DNA of 64,000 bases from Ramlibacter montanisoli (GTDB lineage Bacteria > Pseudomonadota > Gammaproteobacteria > Burkholderiales > Burkholderiaceae_C): NCBI RefSeq assembly GCF_013087525.1, contig NZ_JABFCS010000001.1:682001-746000 (forward strand), given 5' to 3'. Below are positions 19,115 to 27,580 of this stretch, piece by piece. Numbering within the stretch: the stretch's first letter is position 1; each line of letters begins with the position of its first letter. Made by a program: the position numbers and the translations under genes. The notes under the pieces are model-generated. The model made no database searches. It saw nothing but the letters and a program-made list of their open reading frames with translations, and was not told the origin of the DNA.

Positions 19115-19998
19115 ATGAGCGACGCCGTCAACGCCTTCATCGACGCCCTCTGGCTGGAGGAGGGCCTGTCGCGCAACACGCTCTCGGCCTACCGGCGCGA
19201 CCTGGAGCTGTACGAGAAGTGGCTGGCCGAACACGGCCGGCCGCTCCAGGCCACCACCGAGTCCGACCTGCACGGCTATTTCGCCGCGCGCCACGCCGAC
19301 ACCAAGGCCACCTCGGCCAACCGTCGCCTGACCGTCTTCAAGCGCTACTTCCGCTGGGCGCTGCGCGAGCGCCTGGTCGACGCCGACCCGACGCTGCGCC
19401 TGCAGTCCGCCAAGCAGCCGCTGCGCGTGCCCAAGACCCTGACCGAAGCGCAGGTGGAGGCGCTGCTGGACGCGCCCGACGTGGACACGCCGCTGGGCCT
19501 GCGCGACCGCACGATGCTGGAGCTGATGTACGCCAGCGGCCTGCGCGTGAGCGAGCTGGTGGGCCTGAAGACCTTCAACGTCGGCATGAACGAAGGCGTG
19601 CTGCGCGTCATGGGCAAGGGCAGCAAGGAGCGGCTGGTCCCCTTCGGGCAGGTCGCGCGCGACTGGATCGTGCGCTACCTGGCCGAGGCGCGCGCCGCCA
19701 TCCTGGGCGGCCAGCAGACCGAGGACCTGTTCGTCACCGCCCGCGGCGAGGGCATGACGCGCGCGATGTTCTGGGTGATCGTGAAGAAGCATGCGCTGGC
19801 CGCCGGGATCACGGCGCCGCTGTCGCCGCACACGCTGCGGCATGCCTTCGCCACCCACCTCCTGAACCACGGCGCCGACCTGCGCGCGGTGCAGATGCTG
19901 CTGGGACATGCGGACATCTCCACCACCACCATCTACACCCACGTCGCCCGCGAACGGCTGAAGGTGCTGCACTCGCAACACCACCCGCGCGCGGCTGA
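19115..19998 (+). CDS. xerD: Site-specific tyrosine recombinase XerD
   Basis: Resolves chromosome dimers at dif together with XerC at the septum under FtsK control. The N-terminal SAM-like core-binding domain spans about 1-90 and the catalytic domain about 105-292. The active site is complete: R144 (ASGLRVSELVGL), Lys in GKGSKER, H239 and R242 (HTLRHAFATHLL), H265 (LGHAD) and nucleophile Y274. The natural end HHPRG-stop (TGA 19996-19998) is reached only if the CCGCGCGCGG run near 19985-19993 is two bases shorter. As written, the frame runs on to 20146 and overlaps the next gene by 140 bp. Confidence 0.93.
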
Positions 19999-20006
19999 GG
20001 CCTGCC

Positions 20007-20987
20007 ATGACACGCGCACCCACCCCGATCTCCCGCCGCATGCTGCTGGCCGCGCTCGCCGCGCTAGGCCTTCCGGCGCACGCGCAGCTGTGGCCCGCGC
20101 GGCCGCTGCGCATCATCGTCCCTTACCCCACGGGCGGCATCAGTGACCTGGTCGCGCGCGCGATGGCCGAACGGCTGGCCGCGCAGCTCGGTCAGCCGGT
20201 GGTGGTGGAGAACAAGGCGGGCGCCAGCGGCACCATCGGCATGGATGCGCTCGCCAAGGCGCCGGCCGACGGCTACACGCTGGCCTTCTCGGCGATCAGC
20301 CCGATCGCGCTCAGTCCCGCCCTGGGCAAGGTGCCTTACGACCCCGAGCGCGATTTCACGCCGGTGGCCAGCGCGATGGTGTCGCCGGTGCTGCTGCTGG
20401 CGACCAGCGCACTCGCCGCGCGCGACTTCGGCGAGCTGGTGGCGCGCGCCAGGGACTGGCCGGACACGATCCGCTGGGCGACCTCGGGCCAGGCCTCGCT
20501 GGGCCACCTGATGCTGGAGCAGCTGCAGGCCGCGGCGAAGCTGCGCATGGTGCACATCCCCTACAAGGGCGGCGGCCAGCAGATCACCGATGCGCTCGGC
20601 GGCCAGTTCGAGGTGCTGTCGGTCAACACCAGCCCGGTGCTGATGGAGCACATCCGCGCCGGGCGGCTGCGGCCGCTCGCCGTGGGCGGGCCGCGCCGGC
20701 TGGACAGCCTGCCGCAGGTGCCGACGCTGGCGGAGCTGGGCCATCCGGCCGCCAACCTCGCATCGCATTTCGGCGTGTTCGCGCCCGGCAACCTGCCGGT
20801 GCGGCTGCTCGACCGCCTCAACAGCGAAGTGAATACCGCGCTGGAACATCCGGACGTGCGCGGCCGGCTGTTGGCCAGCCAGAACGTGCCGACCGGCGGC
20901 ACCGCGCGCGAGTTCGCGCGGCAGATCGCCTCCGAGGCGGACAACACCGCCCGGGTCGTGCGCGCCGCCAACATCAAGGCCGAGTAG
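20007..20987 (+). CDS. Bug-family tripartite tricarboxylate binding protein, second copy
   Basis: A 326-residue periplasmic receptor with a SRRMLLAALAALG twin-arginine-like signal and the family motifs IIVPYPTGGISDLVARAMAERL, VVVENKAGASGTIGMDAL, MVHIPYKGGGQQITDALGG and LPQVPTLAELG. It is only moderately similar to the copy at 18122-19092, so this is not a recent tandem duplicate. It sits 8 nt after the corrected xerD stop and could be read with it. No membrane components are nearby; the ligand is unknown. Confidence 0.9.
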   Translation: MTRAPTPISRRMLLAALAALGLPAHAQLWPARPLRIIVPYPTGGISDLVARAMAERLAAQLGQPVVVENKAGASGTIGMDALAKAPADGYTLAFSAISPIALSPALGKVPYDPERDFTPVASAMVSPVLLLATSALAARDFGELVARARDWPDTIRWATSGQASLGHLMLEQLQAAAKLRMVHIPYKGGGQQITDALGGQFEVLSVNTSPVLMEHIRAGRLRPLAVGGPRRLDSLPQVPTLAELGHPAANLASHFGVFAPGNLPVRLLDRLNSEVNTALEHPDVRGRLLASQNVPTGGTAREFARQIASEADNTARVVRAANIKAE

Positions 20988-21093
20988 CCGGCCAGGGCGC
21001 GCCGCGGGAACGCCGGCGGAACTCGCGGCGTCTATCCCTGCAGACCCGGTGCGGACCTTGATGGTGCGGCCGGGCAACCAGGAGATCTTCCCC

Positions 21094-21619
21094 ATGCGAA
21101 TGTTCCAGTCCGCGCTGCTCGCCTTCGTCGCCGCCGCCTTCCTCCCCGTCCAGGCCCAGCAGGGTCCCAGCGATCCGCAGATCGCCGCCATCGTCGTCAC
21201 GGCCAACCAGGTGGACGTGGATGCCGGCAAGCTCGCCAAGCAGCGCAGCAAATCGAAGGACGTGCGCCAGTTCGCGCAGCAGATGATCACGGACCACACC
21301 GGCGTCAACAAGCAGGCCACCGCGCTGGTGAAGAAGCTGAAGGTGAAGCCCGAGGCGAGCGACACCAGCCGCAGCCTGAAGAAAGGCGGCGACGAGAACA
21401 TCGCCCGCCTGAAGACGCTCAAGGGCAAGGAATTCGACAAGGCCTACGTCGACCAGGAGGTGGGCTACCACCAGGCCGTGCTGGACGCGATCGATCGACA
21501 AGACGCTGCTGCCCTCCGCGAAGAATGCCGAACTCAAGGCGCTGATCGTCAAGGTGCGGCCGGCGATCGCCGCCCACCTGGAACATGCGAAGCACCTGCA
21601 GGCCGACCTGGGCAAGTGA
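21094..21619 (+). CDS. DUF4142 periplasmic protein (frame broken near 21490)
   Basis: An exported, helical, ferritin-like DUF4142 protein of about 174 residues. The signal peptide ends VQAQ; the conserved parts are VTANQVDVDAGKLAKQRSKSKDVRQFAQQMITDHT and AYVDQEVGYHQAVLDAID. The frame breaks because ATCG is duplicated (GCGATCGATCGACAAG near 21488-21496); removing four bases restores AIDKTLLPSAKNAELKALIV. AGGAG lies upstream of ATG 21094. It leads a group with a cupredoxin and an ECF sigma factor; the function is unknown, possibly envelope stress. Confidence 0.82.
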
Positions 21620-21620
21620 C

Positions 21621-21935
21621 ATGCAATTCGCGCGCATGGCGACACTGGGCTTCCTGCTGGCGGCGGCCTTGCCGCTCGCAGCAGGGGCGGCCACCCACAC
21701 CGTCACCATCGAGGGCATGAAGTTCGTGCCCGACACGCTCACGGTGAAGAAGGGCGACCGCGTGGTCTGGAAGAACAAGGACGTCGTTCCCCACACGGCC
21801 ACGGCGAAGCGCGGGTTCGACTCGCGCTCGATCGCGGCCGGCAGGAGCTGGAGCCACGTGGCGCGCAAGCCGGGACGCCACGACTACGTGTGCAGCTTCC
21901 ACCCTGGCATGAAGGCGACATTGGTGGTGCAATGA
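21621..21935 (+). CDS. Cupredoxin (plastocyanin/azurin-like copper protein)
   Basis: A 104-residue exported type 1 copper protein. A signal peptide (to about residue 24) is followed by one cupredoxin domain with HTVTIEGMKFVPDTLTVKKGDRVVWKN. The expected copper ligands are H58 (VPHTA), C91, H94 and M97 (CSFHPGM). It probably carries electrons or buffers copper in the periplasm. Its stop overlaps the sigma factor start (ATGA), so the two are translationally coupled. Confidence 0.88.
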   Translation: MQFARMATLGFLLAAALPLAAGAATHTVTIEGMKFVPDTLTVKKGDRVVWKNKDVVPHTATAKRGFDSRSIAAGRSWSHVARKPGRHDYVCSFHPGMKATLVVQ

Positions 21936-22633
21936 ACCGCATGAAACCCCTGCAGGCGGAAACCCTCCGCCCGGACAACGACGACGCCTCGCTGGCCGCG
22001 CGCGTGCTGGCGGGCGACACCGCCGCCTTCGAGCTGGTGATGCGCCTGCACAACCGGCGGCTGTACCGCGTGGCGCGCGCCATGCTGCGCAACGCGGCCG
22101 ACGCCGAGGACGCGCTGCAGGACGCCTACCTGTCGGCCTTCCAGGCCATGGGCAACTTCCGCGGCGAGGCGAGCCTCGCCACCTGGCTGTCGCGCGTGGT
22201 CGTCAACCAGTGCCTGGGCCGCCTGCGGCGCCAGGCGCGCCGCGACAACATCGTGCCGATCGTCAGCATGGGTGCCGCGGAGGAACAGGAGCAGGCCGCC
22301 ATGCCGAGCGAAGACACCGAAACACCCGACCAGGCCCTGGTGCGTGCGGAACTGCGGGCGGTGCTGGAGCGCAAGCTGGACGAACTGCCCGAAGCCTTCC
22401 GCACCGTCTTCGTCATGCGCTGCGTGGAGGAACTGAGCGTGGAGGAGACGGCGCAGAGCCTCAACATCCCCGAGGCGACCGTGCGCAGCCGCCACTTCCG
22501 CGCGCGCAGCATGCTGCGCGAGTCGCTGGCGCAGGACATCGACGTGGCCGAGCGCGACGTGTTCTCCTTCGACGGCGAACGCTGCGACCGCATCGTCGCC
22601 CGCGTGCTGCAAAGGCTGCGCGACGAAGGCTAG
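21932..22633 (+). CDS. ECF RNA polymerase sigma factor
   Basis: A 233-residue group IV sigma factor: region 2 (FELVMRLHNRRLYRVARAMLRNAADAEDALQDAYLSAF) and region 4 (LDELPEAFRTVFVMRCVEELSVEETAQSLNIPEATVRSRHFRARSML), joined by an acidic linker. A C-terminal extension of about 35 residues follows region 4. No anti-sigma factor follows it; the coupled cupredoxin and DUF4142 genes upstream suggest a metal- or envelope-linked signal. ATG 21932 is fixed by the ATGA overlap. Confidence 0.9.
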   Translation: MNRMKPLQAETLRPDNDDASLAARVLAGDTAAFELVMRLHNRRLYRVARAMLRNAADAEDALQDAYLSAFQAMGNFRGEASLATWLSRVVVNQCLGRLRRQARRDNIVPIVSMGAAEEQEQAAMPSEDTETPDQALVRAELRAVLERKLDELPEAFRTVFVMRCVEELSVEETAQSLNIPEATVRSRHFRARSMLRESLAQDIDVAERDVFSFDGERCDRIVARVLQRLRDEG

Positions 22634-22672
22634 CCGCAACGGGGTGCCGGGGCTGCGTATCATCCTGCGCCC

Positions 22673-23333
22673 ATGAGCACCCGAATCTTCCTCGCCGTCC
22701 TGGCGATCGCGCTGGCCGCCGCCATCGGCGGCGCCACCTGGTTCTACTCCGCGGACCGCGCGGGCTCCGGCCCCGCCGTCGTGCGCAACCAGGAGGCGCT
22801 GGTGCGGCCGCACGCGCCCACGCTGGGCAACGTGCAGGCGCCGGTGCACATCGTCGAGTTCCTCGACCCCGCCTGCGAGACCTGCGCGGCCTTCTATCCG
22901 CTGGTCAAGCAGGTGATGGCGCGCCATCCGGACCGCATCCGCCTGACCATCCGCTACGCGCCCTTCCACCGCGGTTCCGCCGACGTGGTGCGCATCCTGG
23001 AAGCCAGCCGCTTGCAGGGCCGTTACTGGGAGACGCTGGAAACGCTGCTGCGCAAGCAGGCCGACTGGACGCGCAACCACAGGGCGCATCCCGAGCTCGC
23101 GCTGCAGGCCGTGGCCGGCACCGGGCTGGACCTGCAGCGGCTGCAGGCGGACATGCGTTCGCCGCAGATCGACCGCATCCTGGCGCAGGACGAACAGGAC
23201 GCGCGCGCTGGAAGTCGAGAAGACCCCCGAGTATTTCGTCAACGGCCGGCCGCTGCCCGAATTCGGCATGGAGCCGCTGGTGGCGCTGATCGAGCAGGAG
23301 CTGCGCCGGACCGCCGCGGCGGCGGCCCGCTGA
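22673..23333 (+). CDS. Periplasmic DsbA/DsbG-like thioredoxin-fold protein (frame broken near 23205)
   Basis: A membrane-anchored thiol-disulfide protein. An N-terminal signal-anchor (about 5-25) is followed by a DsbA-type fold with active site C68-E-T-C71 (FLDPACETCAAF), FHRGSADVVRILEASRLQGRYWE, and a C-terminal TPEYFVNGRPLPEFG strand with the cis-Pro region. The frame breaks in GACGCGCGCGCTGG near 23205, where two bases (CG) seem lost. ATG 22673 follows TATCAT by 9 nt. It may reduce or isomerise disulfides; the partner is unknown. Confidence 0.85.
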
Positions 23334-23466
23334 CCCGCCCCGACCGCGTTTCCGCGCGGCAATTGACGCAGCGCAAGCGGGCGCGTCGCCCCGGCGTTCG
23401 ACCGGGCGCGCGGCTCCCTAGAATTTCCGCATGCCAGGCGCTCCCGCCCGGCCCGAAGGAGATCCC

Positions 23467-24183
23467 GTGTTCCGTTCCGTCCTGATCGCCGCCGCCGCGC
23501 TCGCCGTGCTGGGTGGCTGCGCCAAGAAAGACTCCGACGCCGCTTCCGCCGCGGCCCCCGCTCCCGTGACCGCCGCCCAGGCGCCGGCCGCGCAGTCGAA
23601 CGCCATCTTCGCCGCCGCGCCCGCGCAGCAGGCGCCCGCGCGCAACCTCGGCAAGGTGCTGCAGGCGCAGGACGGCGGCGGCTATACCTACGCGGAAGTG
23701 CAGACCGCCGCCGGCCAGAAGGTCTGGATCGCCGGTTCGCAGATCGACGCCAAGCCGGGCACCGAAGTGCAGTGGGGCAATTTCGCCGTCATGCGCAACT
23801 TCGAAGCCAAGTCCATCGGCAAGAACTTCCCCGAGATCCTGTTCGTGGACCGCTGGGGCCCGGTCGGCCAGGCGGCCAAGGCGGTCGCGCCGCACGGCAC
23901 CTTCCCGCAGCCGCAGGCGGCCGTCTCGGGCGCTGCCCCTGCCGCTGCCGGCTCCGGCGCCGGCGGCACCGTCAAGAGCGTGACCAATGCGGGCGGCTAC
24001 AGCTACATCGAGGTGGACCAGGGCGGCCAGACCGTCTGGGTCGCCGCGACCGAGACGCCGATGAAGAAGGGCGACAAGGTCGAATGGCAGGGCGCCAGCC
24101 AGATGAGCAACTTCACCGCGCGCTCGCTCAACCGCACCTTCGACAAGATCATCTTCGCGCAGTCGGTCGCCGTCACGAAGTAG
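23467..24183 (+). CDS. Lipoprotein with two tandem NrfJ-like beta-barrel repeats
   Basis: About 238 residues. A lipoprotein signal ends at LAVLGG|C; an Ala/Pro linker follows, then two homologous domains of about 65 residues. Each has G-K/T-V, GGYTYAEV or GGYSYIEV, K/TVWIA or VWVA, G-(T/D)-x-V-x-W, M-x-N-F-x-A-(K/R)-S-(I/L)-x-(K/R)-x-F, and a final IxF strand. The pattern resembles the short NrfJ-related proteins seen near respiratory genes, but here it is duplicated in one chain. GTG 23467 has AAGGAG 5 nt upstream; ATG 23431, 6 nt after TAGAAT, is an alternative. The function is unknown. Confidence 0.75.
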   Translation: MFRSVLIAAAALAVLGGCAKKDSDAASAAAPAPVTAAQAPAAQSNAIFAAAPAQQAPARNLGKVLQAQDGGGYTYAEVQTAAGQKVWIAGSQIDAKPGTEVQWGNFAVMRNFEAKSIGKNFPEILFVDRWGPVGQAAKAVAPHGTFPQPQAAVSGAAPAAAGSGAGGTVKSVTNAGGYSYIEVDQGGQTVWVAATETPMKKGDKVEWQGASQMSNFTARSLNRTFDKIIFAQSVAVTK

Positions 24184-25072
24184 GCGCGCGAAAGCGCGTC
24201 AGCTCGCTGCGCGCGAAGGCGATGAAGGCCCGCGTGCGCGCCGGCAGCAGGCGCGCGTGCGGGTAGACGATGCTGATCGGCCGCGGCGCCAGCTCGTAGT
24301 CCTGCAGCACGACGCGCAGCTTCTTCTGCGCCAGCAGCGGCTCCACCTGGTAGGAAAAGAACATCCCGAAGCCGGCGCCCTCGGCGCAGGCCTGCACCGC
24401 CGGCCAAAGGTGGTTGAACTCCAGGTTGCCGGTCACCGGTACCTGGAACACCCGGCCGTTCTCCTGGAAATCGCCCCAGCCCGTGCGCGTGGACAGCACG
24501 CGGATGCAATTGGCCCGCAGCAGGTCGCGCGGGTGGGCGGGCACGCCCGCGCGCCGCAACAGGTCCGGCGTGGCCACCACCACGCGCCGCACCTGGCCGA
24601 TCGGCTGCGCCACCAGCGAGGAATCCTCCATGCGGCCGATGCGGATGCCCAGGTCCAGGCCTTCCTCCAGCAGGTTCACCACGCGGTCGAAGAGCAGCAG
24701 CGAGCAGCCCATGCCCGCATGCTGCTGCACGAAGCGCGTGACCAGAGGCGCCACGTACATCTGCCCGAACAGCACCGGGGCCGTGATGCGCAGCTGGCCG
24801 CTGGGCGTGGCCGCACCCGCGCTCAGCGCCGACTCGGCATCCTCCAGCGCCGCCAGCACCTGCCGTGAGCGCTCCAGGTGCTGCCGCCCTTCGTCGGTCA
24901 GGGTGATGCGGCGGGTGGTGCGCTGGAACAGCCGCACGCCGAGCTCCCGCTCGTAGGCAGCCAGCGCGCGCACCACCGCCGGCAGCGAGCTGCCCATCCC
25001 GCGCGCGGCGCCCGTCAGGCTGCCCGCATCCGCGATCCGCACGAAGGTCTGCATGGCCTTGAACTTGTCCAT
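24173..25072 (-). CDS. LysR family transcriptional regulator
   Basis: A 299-residue LTTR. The N-terminal winged helix-turn-helix is MDKFKAMQTFVRIADAGSLTGAARGMG with RLFQRTTRRITLTDEG. The effector domain (about 92-290) has the SGQLRITAPVLFGQMYVAPLV opening typical of the CrgA/DhcR-like subgroup. It is divergent from a flavin-type oxidase-fold gene, its likely target; the 111-bp gap (25073-25183) should hold the operator. Its 3' end overlaps the tandem-repeat lipoprotein gene by 11 bp. Confidence 0.9.
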   Translation of the reverse strand: MDKFKAMQTFVRIADAGSLTGAARGMGSSLPAVVRALAAYERELGVRLFQRTTRRITLTDEGRQHLERSRQVLAALEDAESALSAGAATPSGQLRITAPVLFGQMYVAPLVTRFVQQHAGMGCSLLLFDRVVNLLEEGLDLGIRIGRMEDSSLVAQPIGQVRRVVVATPDLLRRAGVPAHPRDLLRANCIRVLSTRTGWGDFQENGRVFQVPVTGNLEFNHLWPAVQACAEGAGFGMFFSYQVEPLLAQKKLRVVLQDYELAPRPISIVYPHARLLPARTRAFIAFARSELTRFRAPTS

Positions 25073-25183
25073 GGCCCGGGATTATTGCTGCGTGCAGCGC
25101 AGGAGTGTTATCCGTTGGACACCATTTATTCAGGGAAATGGAGCAAACAGAATCGGCCCGTCTTCCCTCCACGAAAGCGAACG

Positions 25184-26098
25184 ATGCATCCCGCAGCCAC
25201 TGCCCGGTCGGTCTGGCACGAGGGCGAACGCGCGCTGCAGCAGCGCACCGGCGTGGCCGCGCGGCTGGCGGAGATCGGCCCGCGCGTACTGCGGGACCAC
25301 ATGCCGCAGCAGCACCGCGAGTTCTTCGCGCTGCTGCCCCTGCTGTTCACCGGCACGCTGGATGCGCAGGGGCAGCCCTGGGCCTCGCTGCTGGCCGGAC
25401 CTCCGGGCTTCCTGTCCGCGCCGGCGCCGGAGCTGCTGCAAATCGCGGCAGGGCCGCTGCCCGGGGACCCTGCCGCGGACCACTGGAACCAGGGCGCAGC
25501 GGTGGGCCTGCTCGGGCTGCAGGCGCACACCGGCCGCCGCAACCGCTTGAACGGCTGGATCGACGGGACCGGGGACGCCACGGCGGTGCGGGTGGGCCAG
25601 AGCTTCGGCAACTGCCCGAAGTACATCCACCCGCGCGAGGCCGAGTACGCGCCGCAGGCGCAGGCCCCGGCGCAGGTGCACCGGTCCGGGCAGATGGACG
25701 AGCCATCGTTGCGGATCGTGCGCGAGGCCGACACCTTCTTCATTGCCAGTGCCCATCCGGAAGCGGCGGTGTCGCAGGATCCGGCCCGGGGCGTCGACGT
25801 GTCCCACCGCGGCGGGCCGGCCGGCTTCGTGGCGGTGGACGGCGACCGGCTGCTGGTGCCGGACTACGCGGGCAACACCTTCTTCAACACGCTGGGCAAC
25901 CTGCAGCTGCAGGCGCGCTGCGGCCTGCTCTTCATCGACTTCGCGCGCGGCACCCGCGTGCACCTGGCGTGCCGTGCGCAGCTGCTGCCCGATGCCCCCG
26001 ACCCCGGTCGCTGGCCCGGGGCGCTGCGCCTGCTCGCGCTGCAGGTGCACGAATGCGTGCGCATCGAAGGCGGGCTGCCGCTGCGCTGGCACGGCTGA
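25184..26098 (+). CDS. Pyridoxamine 5'-phosphate oxidase-fold flavoprotein
   Basis: A 304-residue cytoplasmic protein of the FMN-binding split-barrel superfamily. Key stretches are FFALLPLLFTGTLDAQGQPWASLLAGPPGFLSAP, FGNCPKYIHPR and DVSHRGGPAGFVAVDGDRLLVPDYAGNTFFNTLGNL. Similar proteins are often fused to a ferredoxin-reductase module; this one ends after the barrel. The substrate is unknown. It is divergent from the LysR regulator that probably controls it. Confidence 0.82.
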   Translation: MHPAATARSVWHEGERALQQRTGVAARLAEIGPRVLRDHMPQQHREFFALLPLLFTGTLDAQGQPWASLLAGPPGFLSAPAPELLQIAAGPLPGDPAADHWNQGAAVGLLGLQAHTGRRNRLNGWIDGTGDATAVRVGQSFGNCPKYIHPREAEYAPQAQAPAQVHRSGQMDEPSLRIVREADTFFIASAHPEAAVSQDPARGVDVSHRGGPAGFVAVDGDRLLVPDYAGNTFFNTLGNLQLQARCGLLFIDFARGTRVHLACRAQLLPDAPDPGRWPGALRLLALQVHECVRIEGGLPLRWHG

Positions 26099-26159
26099 GA
26101 GCCACTTCGGCGTGCGGGACTACGACTGGCGCGGCCGGCGGCGCGTAAACTGTCCAGCC

Positions 26160-27050
26160 ATGCCCAATGAACACCGCGTTTGCCTCGCGTACGAGGTGGA
26201 ACTCGGTTACCAGGTCGAGGCGCCGGACGCCGATTTCATCTTCAACGTCCAGCCCGCCCGCACCCCGCGCCAGCGGATCGTGCACGACCTGCTCACCGTT
26301 TCTCAACCCGTCGCCCGGCACGAATACACCGACCCGGCGACCGCCAGCCGCTTCCTGCGCCTGCGCGCCGGGGTGGGCCCGCTGACGCTGCGTTACTCCG
26401 GCACCGTGGAGCTGACGCCGTTCCACGAGGAACCCGAGCGCATTCCGGAAACCTGGATCCCCAACCTGCCCGGCGAGGTGCTGCCCTACCTGTACCCCAG
26501 CCGCTATTGCGAGTCCGACGTGCTCAACGGCTTCGCGATGAGCCAGTTCGGCAGCCTGTGGCAGGGCTACGGGCGGGTGCAGGCGATCTGCGACTGGGTC
26601 AGCAGCCACGTGGCCTTCGTCTCCGGCAGCTCCAGCGGCACCACCAGCGCCGCCGAGACCCTGCGCACGCGCCAGGGCGTGTGCCGCGACTTCGCGCACC
26701 TGATGATCGCCTTGTGCCGCGCCATCAACATCCCCGCGCGCTTCACCACCGGGCTGGACTACGGCGCCGACCCGGCCCTGGGCCCCACCGACTTCCACGC
26801 CTACGTCGAAGCCTACGTGGGTGGCCGCTGGTACATGTTCGACCCTTCCGGCACCGCCATCCCGATGGGCTTCGTGCGGCTGGCCTCGGGCCGCGACGCC
26901 GCCGATGCGGCCTATGCCTCGATGTTCGGCAAGGTGACGCCCACCACGCGCTGGCTCGGCATCCAGCCGGTCACCGCCAGCGACGGCGTGCTGCGCATTC
27001 CCGTCCGCGTGCCGCACGCGATCTCCACCGACGACGGCCCGCCCCACTGA
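26160..27050 (+). CDS. Transglutaminase-like cysteine protease family protein
   Basis: A 296-residue protein with an N-terminal beta-sandwich and a transglutaminase core. The catalytic triad is visible: Cys in TRQGVCRDFAHLM, His in TDFHAYVEAYV and Asp in YMFDPSGTA. No signal peptide is present, so it is probably cytoplasmic. ATG 26160 lies 8 nt after TAAACT with no Shine-Dalgarno. A second, different transglutaminase-like gene is in the 58-64 kb operon; this one stands alone, and its substrate is unknown. Confidence 0.85.
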   Translation: MPNEHRVCLAYEVELGYQVEAPDADFIFNVQPARTPRQRIVHDLLTVSQPVARHEYTDPATASRFLRLRAGVGPLTLRYSGTVELTPFHEEPERIPETWIPNLPGEVLPYLYPSRYCESDVLNGFAMSQFGSLWQGYGRVQAICDWVSSHVAFVSGSSSGTTSAAETLRTRQGVCRDFAHLMIALCRAINIPARFTTGLDYGADPALGPTDFHAYVEAYVGGRWYMFDPSGTAIPMGFVRLASGRDAADAAYASMFGKVTPTTRWLGIQPVTASDGVLRIPVRVPHAISTDDGPPH

Positions 27051-27095
27051 AGGGGCGTGCCGGGAGCGGCTCCAGCGCCACGGGGCGTTCGCCGG

Positions 27096-27292
27096 TACAA
27101 TGAGGGACCCGTTCACGTAACGGCGTCCCAGCCAGACCTCTGGCCTCCGCGCGAGGACCACCCCCAAGTCTGCACACCACCGGTCCGCCAGGACCGGCCT
27201 GTTGCTCCCGGAATCCAGCCGCCTGGCACGTGCTCCGGCAACGCAGCGTCAAGAAAGCCCAGCGCCAGCTGCTGTGCGAATGAAGGGGCTCC
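27096..27292 (+). promoter_or_regulatory. Promoter and long structured leader of infA
   Basis: TACAAT (27096-27101) is a good -10. From there to the infA ATG is about 185 nt with no convincing ORF. The leader holds a 7-bp hairpin (CCGGTCC 27180-27186 / GGACCGG 27191-27197, 4-nt loop) and ends with AAGGGG as Shine-Dalgarno. A long 5' UTR on a cold-shock-fold translation factor suggests post-transcriptional control. Confidence 0.45.
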
Positions 27293-27580
27293 ATGGCCAA
27301 GGAAGAACTGATTGAAATGCGCGGACGCGTGGAAGAAGTGCTGCCCGACTCGCGCTTTCGCGTCGTGCTGGAAAACGGGCACACGCTGGTCGCGTACAGC
27401 GGCGGCAAGATGCGCAAGCACCGCATCCGCGTGATCGCCGGTGACGACGTCACCCTGGAACTCTCGCCCTACGACCTGAACAAGGGGCGCATCATGTTCC
27501 GCCACCTGCCGGAGCGCCGCCCCATGGGTGCGCGACCCGGTGCCCCCTCCCGTCCCGGCGGCCCGGGCGCGCGGCGGTGA
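27293..27580 (+). CDS. infA: Translation initiation factor IF-1
   Basis: A 95-residue OB-fold protein that binds the ribosomal A site during initiation. The S1-like core [45 protein letters not shown] and [11 protein letters not shown] is intact. After residue 72 comes an Arg/Pro/Gly-rich extension (about 20 residues) absent from the 72-residue E. coli protein; such tailed second IF-1 copies are common in Burkholderiales. The GTGA overlap couples it to the protease gene downstream. Confidence 0.93.
   Translation: MAKEELIEMRGRVEEVLPDSRFRVVLENGHTLVAYSGGKMRKHRIRVIAGDDVTLELSPYDLNKGRIMFRHLPERRPMGARPGAPSRPGGPGARR

Noticed and set aside
19999-20146. A 49-residue C-terminal extension of XerD
   Set aside because: It overlaps the next gene out of frame and is Arg/His/Ala-rich. 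XerD proteins end at HHPRG, which is restored by removing one CG pair.
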